From: Salinarchaeum laminariae
GTDB taxonomy: Archaea; Halobacteriota; Halobacteria; Halobacteriales; Salinarchaeaceae
Direction of reading: 5' to 3'
Assembly (NCBI RefSeq): GCF_023204835.1
Contig: NZ_CP096270.1
Span: 2,558,907 to 2,622,906 of the forward strand
DNA: 64,000 nucleotides
Below the pieces are notes generated by a model. The model was not told where the DNA came from, made no database searches, and worked only from the letters and a program-made list of their open reading frames with translations. Of this stretch, positions 54,098 through 61,130 are shown piece by piece; the stretch's first letter is position 1; every line of letters starts with the position of its first letter. The position numbers and the translations under genes are program-made.

Positions 54098-54390
54098 AGT
54101 CCATAGCTAGCGACGGCGGTACTAAACCGTTTTGTACGTGCAAAGCGGATGGTCGACATCGGTAGGATGCAGTTGCCGCGTCGTTCTATTTGAACCTCAG
54201 GAGCGCCAATAACTGCTCTTCTCCGCGACCGCAGTCCATTGCGTACCGTGATTGGAATCCAGCCGCGCGTTCCGGCCCTCACTATCGTTCGCTCTGAACG
54301 AACGGAATGGAGTTCCCGTACTGAACGAAGCTGCCGTACATTCCGTGAATCCGCATGGTCTCTATGCGTAGAGGCGCTGTCGAGAATCTT

Positions 54391-54819
54391 CTAAGAAGCT
54401 TCGTTCAGAGATCCGAGGAAGCGAACTCCCGATAGCCGAGTAGCAGGGGAATGACGATCCAGCCGAGGAGCACCAAACCCGCCATCGGCGGCTCCGTAAA
54501 CCAGAGGGCGCCGAAGTGCCCACTGGGAGCAACAAGGTCGGAGCCGATGGCATCTCCCAGCAGATTGACGTACGCAGAGCTCGGATCGAGGAGCTTCGCG
54601 AAGACGGCCCAATCCGAGGGTAGCCAGCGGATTGTCCTGGAACCGGAAGAGGATCAACACGACGAAGTCTAGAAAGACGTTGATCATCGTCGACTTTACC
54701 GCGCCGTTCGGACCGAGGAAGCCGAAGATCTCTCCCTCCTCGACCGTGAGATCGACGCGATTGAGCGCCATGAGGGTGCCGTAGCATTTGGATATCTCTT
54801 GCGCTTGGATGACGGCCAT
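54391..54819 (-). pseudogene. Chimeric remnant: exporter ATPase N terminus joined to permease C terminus
   Basis: From 54819 the frame reads MAVIQAQEISKCYGTLMALN and on to GPNGAVKSTMINVFLDF, nearly the same as the ATPase at 52163 but with the third Walker A glycine replaced by Val. It then jumps to VVLILFRFQDNPL, which matches LVLVLFRFQGTPL of the permease at 50381. After that the permease sequence continues but out of frame, down to about 54406. A deletion of about 2 kb joined the two genes. The product cannot be an ATPase or a permease. Confidence 0.82.
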
Positions 54820-55201
54820 GTATCTGGAACGTGGTGGGTTCGTTATAGGCATTGAGGAGATTGCTGGATCGAGTGTAGTTTTACTGGAGAAATACGTTCG
54901 ATAGGCAGCCGCAAAAACTGCCAACCCGCGGACTTAAATGACGATGGCTCTGGCCGACCCCCGACGAAGTAAGCGCTGCAGGCCGCGAAGCGGCCGAAGC
55001 GTGCAACGAGTTGCGGGAGGCCAGCGGCCGAGGCTTTCTACCGCTGTGCTGACCAGATGTATCCCAGTTAGAATACTATCTAAACTTGACCGGTTGCTGG
55101 GTGTGAAAAGAGACTGAGTTAAGGTTAGCTCAGCATCCTGAAGCCCTTGTACAATTTGAGAGCACCGAGAACATTACGCGAGAAAGAGAAGATGTACCAG
55201 T
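54820..55201. other. Gene-free region: duplicated promoter and GC-rich palindromic filler
   Basis: Bases 54820-54870 repeat the promoter stretch of the intact exporter (TTATAGGC...TTGAGGAG). From 54970 to 55035 there are overlapping GC-rich palindromic words (GCCGCGAAGCGGC, GGCCAGCGGCCG), typical intergenic filler in haloarchaea. The final part, near the pilin stops, is A/T-richer. No gene seen. Confidence 0.4.
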
Positions 55202-55678
55202 TTAGATGCTAGCTGCACCGCTGGTCCACTCGTTACTCGAGGGATCTTCTCCTACAGTATGAGTATAGAGCGTCGATGAACTGCCTTCCTCCGACCAAAT
55301 TAGCTCGATCTCATCACCGGAGGTTGCACCGTCCGCCCCAGTACTGTCGAATGTAACCGTGATTGTCGTACCGGCGCCAATCTGTGTTCCAGTGGAAATA
55401 TCACCAGCGTCAACCCCTGGTCCTGACACCTTCAGCGTCCCGGAATCAAATTCCTCGCTAACACTATTCGCTTCGAAAGTAACCACCAAATTGCTGCTTG
55501 AGTCAACTTCCTCAGTCGACCCCCAGCTCGCTGTGGGCGCGGACGGGCCGCCGCCACCGAAGCCGAGCACGAAGGCGCCGATTACCGCTGCCAGGATGAC
55601 CGTAATCGCGACCATCAGGATGACACCGATGACCGGCGATACCGCGTCGTCGTCTGTGACAATCTGTTCCATCATCAT
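55202..55678 (-). CDS. Archaeal type IV pilin, second gene of a pilin pair
   Basis: A 158-residue pilin. The class III signal peptide is VTDDDAVSPVIGVILMVAIT; cleavage by PibD is expected around DDDAVSP, leaving the hydrophobic assembly helix VSPVIGVILMVAITVILAAV (DUF1628-type). The globular part is Ser/Thr/Gly-rich and acidic with WGSTEEVDSSSNLVVTFEAN and ELIWSEEGSSSTLYTHTVGE. It lies three bases after the pilin at 55682 and ends near an A/T-rich spot. Three alternative ATG codons overlap at the start (55678, 55675, 55672). Involved in adhesion or motility. Confidence 0.9.
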   Translation of the reverse strand: MMMEQIVTDDDAVSPVIGVILMVAITVILAAVIGAFVLGFGGGGPSAPTASWGSTEEVDSSSNLVVTFEANSVSEEFDSGTLKVSGPGVDAGDISTGTQIGAGTTITVTFDSTGADGATSGDEIELIWSEEGSSSTLYTHTVGEDPSSNEWTSGAASI

Positions 55679-55681
55679 TGT

Positions 55682-56098
55682 TTAGGATTCGAGCTCCGCG
55701 ATGGTTGAAGAGGTATCCCCGTCATCCCATACTAAGGAATCAGCTGAACCGCAAGTCACTGTATCGCCTGCGGACATTTCAGTTCCTGAAATGGATTTAT
55801 CGGTAACGTCAGTGCTACTGGGAGTACCTGAACTGTAATCGCTAATGGGGTTATCGGCGCCCGAACAATACAGATTTGATGGATCAATCTCATTCCCGCT
55901 ATCGAATGTAAATTGTGTGTTGCCACTAGTCTCTTGGACGTCGAAGCTCGCCGAAGGAGCACTTGATTGGCTCCCACCGAAGCCGAGTACGAAAGCACCG
56001 ATTACCGCTGCCAGGATGACCGTGATCGCGACCATCAGTATAACCCCGATGACCGGTGATACCGCGTCGTCGTCTGTGAATAGTTGTCGGATACGCAT
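55682..56098 (-). CDS. Archaeal type IV pilin, first gene of a pilin pair
   Basis: A 138-residue pilin. FTDDDAVSPVIGVILMVAIT is the class III signal and start of the assembly helix, identical over the helix to the other two pilins in this window. The globular domain is shorter and has two cysteines (YCSGADN and VTCGSAD), which could form a disulfide, unlike the other two. The promoter is a TATA-like block 26-45 bases before the ATG, shared with the pilin at 60696. Heads the pair 55682-55202. Confidence 0.9.
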   Translation of the reverse strand: MRIRQLFTDDDAVSPVIGVILMVAITVILAAVIGAFVLGFGGSQSSAPSASFDVQETSGNTQFTFDSGNEIDPSNLYCSGADNPISDYSSGTPSSTDVTDKSISGTEMSAGDTVTCGSADSLVWDDGDTSSTIAELES

Positions 56099-56361
56099 TC
56101 CAGACTAGTCATCTAACTATTCGATAATAAAACCATCGGCCATGGTAGCCACCCCATAGTGGTAAACCGGCTCCACACTGGTCACACGCATACGTAGGGG
56201 GCCTTTCCAGCCAGATACAGCGGATTTACGAACCTATGATCCAGGTCAGTATCCCATCGAAGAAACATGGATGGATATATTTTCTGAAAGATAAGACACG
56301 GCGGGTGATTGTCTGAGGTTGAGGAGAGCTAGGGGGGTGAATTCAGAACGAGAAAAGACCC
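56099..56361. repeat. Duplicated pilin upstream module, copy A
   Basis: The edges of this region match those upstream of the pilin at 60696: the promoter block near the gene and AACGAGAAAAGACCC at 56347-56361 (copy B 61378-61392), 249 and 248 bases before the respective ATG. The middle has diverged. Flanking bases TCTGAGG(T/C)TGAG are also shared. Confidence 0.65.
56124..56143 (-). promoter_or_regulatory. Pilin promoter with conserved upstream word
   Basis: On the minus strand ATGGCCGATGG is followed by TTTTATTAT. The TATA part is centred about 29 bases before the ATG at 56098, so the mRNA is probably leaderless. The same 20-base block with one change stands at the same distance before the pilin at 60696, which suggests that ATGGCC(G/A)ATGG is a BRE or regulator site. 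Confidence 0.6.
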
Positions 56362-56804
56362 ATTCTGGAAATTATCGGCGAGTAGAATTACCGCCCCTGT
56401 GGCCGTAGTACCAGCAAATTCGAAGGGTACCTCGATCGGCTGCAGATTGGCCACCAGGGAGATTATTCGGTGCCCCGGTAAAGGACAGTATCTAAATGAT
56501 CGATAGAAATCCGTGGAAACCGGGTCGATTCTCCGCAAAATGATCTGGCGCGCGCTCGATTGGACTACGAGCGATCCGGGCCGAGCGCGGGATCACGAGC
56601 GAGGTGTGACCTAAAGATTGAAGACCCAGTGAACGCCGCCCGTTGGTGCGTGCCATCCAGTACGAGACGAGCTTCGTTCACTCTTACCGCAGGGCAGACC
56701 CATCCGTCGCGATTAGTTTCCGGTGAGAACCTGACCAGTCGGAGGGATGTTGAACCACGAGTAGACGGTCCTGCTTGGCCCTTCGGGCCTGCGCGGGCTG
56801 CGAC
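56362..56804. other. Gene-poor stretch left of the integrative element
   Basis: Nothing certain. A 69-codon minus-strand frame (56329-56538) ends in VILLADNFQNGSFLVLNSPP and shares the last words with a minus-strand frame in the homologous module at 61380, but the DNA similarity continues past the stop codon, so it may reflect the repeat rather than a gene. Compact GC hairpins (GGCCCTTCGGGCC at 56777-56789) stand next to the tRNA-tail-like sequence. Confidence 0.35.
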
Positions 56805-56807
56805 TAC

Positions 56808-56860
56808 TCAGGTTCAAATCCTCCTCTGTCTATTTCTGTCTCCTCACGTCCGTTCGTCGC
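56808..56860. other. tRNA 3'-end-like sequence, possible attachment site
   Basis: CTCAGGTTCAAATCCTCCTC has the T-loop word GGTTCAAATCC, followed by CTGTCTA like an acceptor end, but the T stem pairs only partly and no D or anticodon arm is present upstream. After it comes ATTTCTG...CAGAAAAT with CCTCACGTCCGTTCGTCG in the loop, the reverse complement of the loop word found after tRNA-Arg (10524-10542). It is best read as an attachment site or tRNA scar next to the integrase. Confidence 0.45.
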
Positions 56861-56937
56861 CAGAAAATGGGGTCGGAGGGCGCGGTTCTACGCGCTCTCG
56901 CTGCTCCCATGGGCCTGCTCGCCGTCGATTACGGACG

Positions 56938-57981
56938 TTACGAAAGGTCATCGGTATCTTGGATGTCAAGTTTCAGCGTTGTGTCTGCTCGCAGCTTCTC
57001 GAACTCCTCGTGGAGATCGGCTCGGTAGTAGTGCCGCCGAATCGTATCCGGGCGAGCGTTCACCCGATCGGCGACCGTCTCGATGTCGAGCCCCTGGAGA
57101 AGCTGCCAGGTGATGCTTCCAGTTCGGACTGCGTGGAGCGCCCGACTGCTCGGGCACTTGCTCGCGAAGTTCCGGCGGGTGAAGTCGCAGGACTCCCGCC
57201 GGTTCCCGTGCGGGCAGTTGACGACGACGCAGGGCTGTGTCGCCGTGTAGCTCCAGGCGCGGAGCGTCGAGTCGGACGGGCGGCCCTGCCGGGCGCAGAA
57301 CAGCGGCTCCCGGCCCTTCTCGTCGCGCTTGTCGATCCGCTCCCTCGCGATGTACCGCTCCAGCGCGTCGACGACGAACTCGGAGATCCCGACCACGCGC
57401 TCGCCCTCTTCCTTGTTCTTCAGCCGGGTCCAAGGCGGCCGGTGTCGGAACTCCAGCGTCTGCGCGTCGGGGTCGAAGTCCCGGAGATCGAGCGCACGGA
57501 TCCCGCTCATTCGGCACCCGACGTGCCACGCGAGCTCGAGGACTGCGTGCTGGGGTCGGCCCCTCCAGGCGCGGGACTCGCGGAAGAAGCCGAGCAGTTC
57601 CTCGGCGTCGTCGTGGGCGAGCTTCTGGTCGCTCGACTCCTCGTCTTTCGAGAGCGTCGGGATCTGGACCTTCTCGCCGAGATCGTCGGCCACGACGTCG
57701 AGGTCATCGAGGTAGTCGAGGAGCTGCTTCAGCGCCATGAGTTGCCCGCGGAGCGTCGCGGCCGAGACGCCGGACTGCTCGCGAGCGGCACGGTACTCGT
57801 CGAGATCCCAGCCGGACAGCTCCGACATGGACTCGATCTGCTGCTCCTCGCACCACTCGACGAACCGGGTCAGCCGGTTCTGATAGGAGCGGACGGTCGT
57901 CTCGGTGTTCTCGCCCTTGCGCCGGGCGATGAACCGGTCCCGCGCCTCGCGCGGCGTCAGGTCGTGATCGCTCCGGCTCAC
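56938..57981 (-). CDS. Tyrosine recombinase, element integrase
   Basis: A 347-residue integrase. N-terminal SAM-like domain with ENTETTVRSYQNRLTRFVEW; catalytic Arg region AWHVGCRMSGIRALDLRD (about residue 155), RALHAVRTGSITWQLLQG (H-x-x-R, near 285) and the nucleophile Tyr in IRRHYYRADLHEEF near 320. Two cysteine/His positions (VVNCPHGNRRESCDF) in the catalytic domain are unusual and may bind zinc. GTG start overlaps the stop of the gene upstream (GTGA). Last gene of the ten-gene operon, adjacent to the tRNA-tail-like site. Confidence 0.9.
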   Translation of the reverse strand: MSRSDHDLTPREARDRFIARRKGENTETTVRSYQNRLTRFVEWCEEQQIESMSELSGWDLDEYRAAREQSGVSAATLRGQLMALKQLLDYLDDLDVVADDLGEKVQIPTLSKDEESSDQKLAHDDAEELLGFFRESRAWRGRPQHAVLELAWHVGCRMSGIRALDLRDFDPDAQTLEFRHRPPWTRLKNKEEGERVVGISEFVVDALERYIARERIDKRDEKGREPLFCARQGRPSDSTLRAWSYTATQPCVVVNCPHGNRRESCDFTRRNFASKCPSSRALHAVRTGSITWQLLQGLDIETVADRVNARPDTIRRHYYRADLHEEFEKLRADTTLKLDIQDTDDLS

Positions 57982-58361
57982 TGTCCACGCACCTCCTCGA
58001 TCGAGACCGTACTCACGCCGTCGGGCAGCTCGTCGACCGCGTCAGCGAACGGCTTGCTCACGAGCGCCACGTCGGCGGGATCGCAGCCGACCGATGCGGC
58101 GACCTCTTCGCGCATCTGCTGACGGATTGCATCGGTGGTCTTCGCGGCCTTGCCAGTGCCCAGGTGAGTCACGCCCTCCTGAAAGACGAAAGAGGGGTCC
58201 CACGGGTTGGCGTCGAGGCCCTCGCGCTGGATCGTGTTCCAGAGGCGAGGCTCTGGGTCGGCGCCGTCGAGACCGGCGCCGCACCACGGGCAGTAGGACG
58301 CGGCGGCCGTGAACGCCGGGCCGTCGCAGTGCCAGCAGTCGGCTTGATACGATCCGGTCAC
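57978..58361 (-). CDS. Zinc-ribbon protein encoded next to the integrase
   Basis: A 127-residue protein. The N terminus has two metal knuckles, DCWHCDGPAF and YCPWCGAGLDG (C-x-x-C at about residues 9-12 and 24-27), followed by a helical region with KTTDAIRQQMREEVAASVGC and a C terminus VSIEEVRGQ. Overlaps both neighbours by four bases (GTGA at each end). Its position directly before the integrase, as in SNJ2-type elements whose small partner proteins affect recombination, suggests a helper or directionality role; that is inference. Confidence 0.75.
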   Translation of the reverse strand: MTGSYQADCWHCDGPAFTAAASYCPWCGAGLDGADPEPRLWNTIQREGLDANPWDPSFVFQEGVTHLGTGKAAKTTDAIRQQMREEVAASVGCDPADVALVSKPFADAVDELPDGVSTVSIEEVRGQ

Positions 58362-58459
58362 GCTTTGCCACCGTGACAGTCGCTCCAGCCGCAGCTCGGG
58401 CAGACCGGGCAGCCGCCGTCGCGACGGACGCGACCGCCGCCGCAGTCGGGGCAGGTCAC
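58358..58459 (-). CDS. 33-residue zinc-knuckle microprotein
   Basis: From the GTG at 58459: TCPDCGGGRVRRDGGCPVCP and SCGWSDCHGGKA, with CxxC pairs (C-P-D-C and C-P-S-C) and two further Cys/His. This is a whole zinc ribbon with nothing added. Start and stop each overlap the neighbouring gene in a GTGA. The frame is open upstream, but only this part is protein-like. Such microproteins are often DNA- or protein-binding accessories in haloarchaeal mobile elements. Confidence 0.6.
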   Translation of the reverse strand: MTCPDCGGGRVRRDGGCPVCPSCGWSDCHGGKA

Positions 58460-58575
58460 TGTCCGGCCACCCAGTTGACCCAGCCGCAGCCTGGACACTT
58501 TCGCTCGGGCTGGTTGCCGGGCGTCGCGGCGCCGGTCTTCTCCGTCGCCGTCCCGCACTCGGGGCAGTCAGGCAT
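58456..58575 (-). CDS. 39-residue zinc-ribbon microprotein
   Basis: The whole protein is a zinc ribbon: MPDCPECGTATEKTGAATPG and ERKCPGCGWVNWVAGQ, two C-x-x-C knuckles about 22 residues apart. It has the same layout as the next gene (58358), so the two are probably paralogues. Its ATG at 58575 overlaps the upstream gene by eight bases, and its stop overlaps the downstream start in GTGA. The metal-binding prediction is firm, the role unknown. Confidence 0.65.
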   Translation of the reverse strand: MPDCPECGTATEKTGAATPGNQPERKCPGCGWVNWVAGQ

Positions 58576-58810
58576 GCGGAGCCTCCGGGTCACAGCCCAG
58601 CCGATGCCCGCCGCGGTTCTCGACGCCGGCGAGCGGATCCTCGTCGGGGTCGGCACTGGCGACGCTCGCCAGGAACTCCGCTGTCGCCGCCCGCTCGTCG
58701 CGATCGCAGGGCTCGGGAAGACCCCCCGCATCCGGGTCGGGATCGTCGCCGGCGTTGCCCGGAGTCTCCGGCGGGTCGTCGGAGAGCCGCCAGTGCATGG
58801 GCTCACGCAT
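58568..58810 (-). CDS. Small acidic protein of the element operon
   Basis: Eighty residues from ATG at 58810 (MREPMHWRLSDDPPETPGNA), which overlaps the ASCH gene by eight bases; 58819 and 58798 are alternatives. The protein is rich in Asp/Glu/Pro, with AATAEFLASVASADPDEDPL the only helix-like stretch, so it is probably partly disordered. No family recognised. The tight overlaps on both sides support that it is translated. Confidence 0.5.
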   Translation of the reverse strand: MREPMHWRLSDDPPETPGNAGDDPDPDAGGLPEPCDRDERAATAEFLASVASADPDEDPLAGVENRGGHRLGCDPEAPHA

Positions 58811-59150
58811 CGATCTCACCCGCGTTCTCGTGGTCCCAGCAGAGCACTCGGCACTCGGTCTCGCGCCGGATCTCGCGATCGTAGTGCTCCTCGAGTGTTT
58901 CGAGCAGGGAGCTCACCCGGTCGTGGGCGTGCTCGGCCTCGAACACCCGCATGACGTGGGGCGCGATCTCGACGCTGGCGACCGCGAACGAGCTGATCCG
59001 GGCAGTCCAGAAGACCTCGCCGCTGGGGGTCTCGAACTGAAGGTGATCGCCCTTCTCGATCTCCTCGCACTCGTCGATCCGGACGGTCGCGGTCTTCGCG
59101 CCGGCCTGGATCGGCTCGACGTAGCGCTCGGCGAACTCGATCGACTTCAC
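58803..59150 (-). CDS. ASCH-domain protein
   Basis: A 115-residue protein. KSIEFAERYVEPIQAGAKTA and TVRIDECEEIEKGDHLQFET form the typical ASCH start (RY...I..G.KT.T.R), a PUA-like beta-barrel, with WTARISSFAVASVEIAPHV after it and a late EHYDREIRRETECRVLCWDH. ASCH proteins bind RNA or act on modified nucleosides (YqfB type); conserved Lys (K19-like) and Arg are visible, Glu candidates at the end. GTG start overlapping the upstream gene (GTGA). Confidence 0.82.
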   Translation of the reverse strand: MKSIEFAERYVEPIQAGAKTATVRIDECEEIEKGDHLQFETPSGEVFWTARISSFAVASVEIAPHVMRVFEAEHAHDRVSSLLETLEEHYDREIRRETECRVLCWDHENAGEIDA

Positions 59151-59386
59151 GCGTCGGATCCCTCCGTTTGCTGCTCGCGCTGGTAGTCGATCCAGTCGCT
59201 CGTGACGGTCTCGGCGTCGGGCGTGTACCACAGCGCACCGTAGAGCGCCACCGCGGCGACTCCGATATATCCGAGCCAGCCGAAGTGCTCGGCCCCGATC
59301 CCGGCCCCCAGGCCGCCGAAGTTCGCCATCGCGATGGCGACCATGGTCCGCCCGTGGATCTCGCCGTCGAGTCCCGGGATCATCAC
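59147..59386 (-). CDS. Small membrane protein of the element operon
   Basis: Seventy-nine residues with two hydrophobic segments (about 14-32 MVAIAMANFGGLGAGIGA and 38-54 LGYIGVAAVALYGALWY) and an acidic C-terminal tail with SDWIDYQREQQTEGSD. Start is GTG at 59386 (GTGA overlap) or the next codon ATG at 59383. It is the only clear membrane protein in the operon. It could anchor a complex or modify the cell envelope; no family recognised. Confidence 0.6.
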   Translation of the reverse strand: MMIPGLDGEIHGRTMVAIAMANFGGLGAGIGAEHFGWLGYIGVAAVALYGALWYTPDAETVTSDWIDYQREQQTEGSDA

Positions 59387-59559
59387 CGATCACCGTCCAG
59401 GCGGGCCGCCTCGATCGCGTCGCGGACCTCGGCGTCGGTCGCGCCGCCGTCGCGGAGCGGATCGCCGACGATCGTCTCGCCGCGGGGCTCGTCGCGAGCG
59501 GCGGGCTTCGGCTCGTCGCGCAGCTCGCGTTCGGCCTCGTGCGGGCACTCGACGCTCAT
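59383..59559 (-). CDS. Small acidic protein of the element operon
   Basis: Fifty-eight residues starting MSVECPHEAERELRDEPKPA with one CPH knuckle half and a C-terminal helix DAEVRDAIEAARLDGD. Highly charged, no recognisable domain. The start overlaps the preceding stop in ATGA and its stop overlaps the next start. Coding status rests on the chain of overlaps and haloarchaeal codon use. Confidence 0.5.
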   Translation of the reverse strand: MSVECPHEAERELRDEPKPAARDEPRGETIVGDPLRDGGATDAEVRDAIEAARLDGDR

Positions 59560-59765
59560 GCTTCCCTCCGCGCCGTCCCGGCGCTCCAGCGGAATGGAGT
59601 GAGAGAGCTGGTTGCGGTGTGCCGGACGGGATTGACTCGCCACTGATCCGAGCCCATCGCCTCGTGTCGGTTCCCTATCGCGCAGAGAGCCGCGGCGCCA
59701 GCCCGAGTCTCGACGACAGCGAGCGTGCCGGCTTCGAACTCCACCGCGTAGCCCCAGCCGCTCAT
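59556..59765 (-). CDS. Small protein of unknown function in the element operon
   Basis: Sixty-nine residues: SGWGYAVEFEAGTLAVVETR, AGAAALCAIGNRHEAMGSDQ, then a basic end with PFRWSAGTARREA. The first half is beta-strand-like. No family recognised. Starts in ATGA with the upstream gene and ends in ATGA with the downstream one. Its composition is less acidic than its neighbours. Confidence 0.5.
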   Translation of the reverse strand: MSGWGYAVEFEAGTLAVVETRAGAAALCAIGNRHEAMGSDQWRVNPVRHTATSSLTPFRWSAGTARREA

Positions 59766-60067
59766 GCCGATCCCTCCGCGGGCTCGGCGGGCTTGGGCGC
59801 CTCGTCAGCTTCCGCAACGCGCCGGAAATAGTCCTCTGCGGCGCGGGCGGCGGAGTGTCCGACGCCCTCGATCTCGGTGCCGTGCTCGGTCGCGCGCCAG
59901 CCCTCGTCGGCTTCCTCGACGACGACCTGCGCGAGCCGGCGTTTCGCCGCCGGCCCATTCGTGGATGCGCGTGTGCTTGTGGGATACATCCGGCAACCAC
60001 TCGGGACGCGCCCGAGGAGTAGGCCGGCCTGAAGCCCGGTGAAAGTGAACGTGTTGCTGCGCGCCAT
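59762..60067 (-). CDS. First gene of the element operon, unknown function
   Basis: A 101-residue protein from ATG at 60067 (MARSNTFTFTGLQAGLLLGR). It has a basic middle (TNGPAAKRRLAQVVVEEADE) that may be a DNA-binding helix pair, and EGWRATEHGTEIEGVGHSAA, then a helical acidic C terminus. The frame is open for another 32 codons upstream to a GTG at 60163, but that part is less convincing. It follows the 300-base control region shared with the divergent repressor gene. Confidence 0.5.
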   Translation of the reverse strand: MARSNTFTFTGLQAGLLLGRVPSGCRMYPTSTRASTNGPAAKRRLAQVVVEEADEGWRATEHGTEIEGVGHSAARAAEDYFRRVAEADEAPKPAEPAEGSA

Positions 60068-60367
60068 GTCGAGGCGCGGCGTCGATGCGACCAGACGTGC
60101 AGGGGATTCAAGCCCCCGCAGGGTGCGAGTTTGCATGCTTCCGTGCTTGTTCACGGAGGCCACGCGGGCCGGCGCTACTACGCCGGGTCCGCAGCTTACT
60201 GAGAACCCGACCGACCAGCGGCGGGTCCCGTGTGGCTCCGTTGCTCGCCACCGAGTAAGTACATGCTATTAAATCTAATGCTAAACGCTATCAGCTACAA
60301 TAGCAAACAATATTATCCTAATCGGTGCCACCTACCGTTATGATCGCTGTTTGTGTGTCAATCGGCA
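60068..60367. promoter_or_regulatory. Divergent control region of the element
   Basis: 300 bases. The right half (about 60255-60335) is strongly A/T-rich in contrast to its surroundings, with TGCTATTAAATC, CTAATGCTAAACGC and AATATTATCCTAATC, giving promoters toward the repressor and probably toward the operon. GGGG-ATTCAAG-CCCC at 60102-60116 is a tight T-arm-like hairpin. Repressor operators would be expected here; I see no clear palindrome. Confidence 0.5.
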
Positions 60368-60637
60368 ATGCGCCCGCTGGTGTCGTGGATGACTAAGTCG
60401 GACCCCGCGATTCTGGAACTGCTGGAGGAAGCTGGAATCGCCCTGCCGCCCGCTGTGATCGCCTACAACATCGAAGGAGTCTCACATCCGACGGTATCAC
60501 GTCGGCTACCTATACTCAAAGAGCAGGATCTCGTGAAGAAGGTCGAGGAGAGCAAGGGATACTATGCGATCACCGACCGCGGCCGCGCCTACCTCGATGG
60601 CGAGCTTGACGCTGACGAACTGGAGCGCGACGGCTGA
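60368..60637 (+). CDS. PhiH1-repressor-like winged-helix regulator
   Basis: Eighty-nine residues from ATG at 60368. MRPLVSWMTKSDPAILELLE and AGIALPPAVIAYNIEGVSHP, then TVSRRLPILKEQDLVKKVEE, ending YYAITDRGRAYLDGELDADE. This is the small winged-helix family named after the phage phiH1 repressor, widespread in haloarchaeal proviruses and plasmids. Transcribed away from the ten-gene operon across an A/T-rich control region, so it is the obvious candidate to repress it. GTG at 60353 is an alternative start. Confidence 0.85.
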   Translation: MRPLVSWMTKSDPAILELLEEAGIALPPAVIAYNIEGVSHPTVSRRLPILKEQDLVKKVEESKGYYAITDRGRAYLDGELDADELERDG

Positions 60638-60695
60638 GGACACTGGGACGCTCGCCGAAAAATGGATTCGGGGAATCCCGAAAAGGTGATTAGCT

Positions 60696-61130
60696 CTATA
60701 CGCCGCCAGCCGACAGCTCGTGAGTTGCAAGCGTAGATGAGCTGCCGTCCTTCGACCACACGATCGTCACCGAGTCGCCCTCACTTGCGCCGGAGGGGAT
60801 GTCAACTTCAATCGTGTCACCGGCACTCAGTTCATCGGGGAGGCCGGTGGGCAACGTAGCGGTAGTGTCACCACCAACGGAGAGCGCGTCTGACTCAATC
60901 TCATCGCCAGTGTTGGTCAGTTCGAATGTGACATTATCTACGTTGTCACTCGCATCCAGGCCCTCAGTCGTGTCCCAGCTCGCGGTCGGCGCGGACGGAC
61001 CGCCGCCACCAAAGCCGAGCACGAACGCACCGATTACCGCTGCCAGGATGACGGTTATGGCGACCATGAGAATGACGCCAATAACCGGCGACACCGCGTC
61101 GTCGTCGTTCAGTAGTTCTCGGAATTGCAT
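60696..61130 (-). CDS. Archaeal type IV pilin inside the element
   Basis: A 144-residue pilin. LNDDDAVSPVIGVILMVAIT begins the class III signal, and the 34-residue assembly helix is identical to those of the pilins at 55202 and 55682. The globular domain has FELTNTGDEIESDALSVGGD and ends VTIVWSKDGSSSTLATHELS, closely resembling the end of the 55202 pilin. It is a single gene convergent with the repressor gene. Its promoter block is shared with the pilin pair. Confidence 0.9.
   Translation of the reverse strand: MQFRELLNDDDAVSPVIGVILMVAITVILAAVIGAFVLGFGGGGPSAPTASWDTTEGLDASDNVDNVTFELTNTGDEIESDALSVGGDTTATLPTGLPDELSAGDTIEVDIPSGASEGDSVTIVWSKDGSSSTLATHELSAGGV

Noticed and set aside
56740-56835. 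A complete tRNA gene before the second integrase
   Set aside because: Only a T-loop-like word and a possible acceptor end are seen; the T stem pairs partly and no anticodon arm can be drawn.
56560-58122. A 520-codon plus-strand frame opposite the integrase
   Set aside because: It is antisense to the integrase, whose catalytic motifs are complete; the frame reads as low-complexity Arg/Val/Leu sequence.
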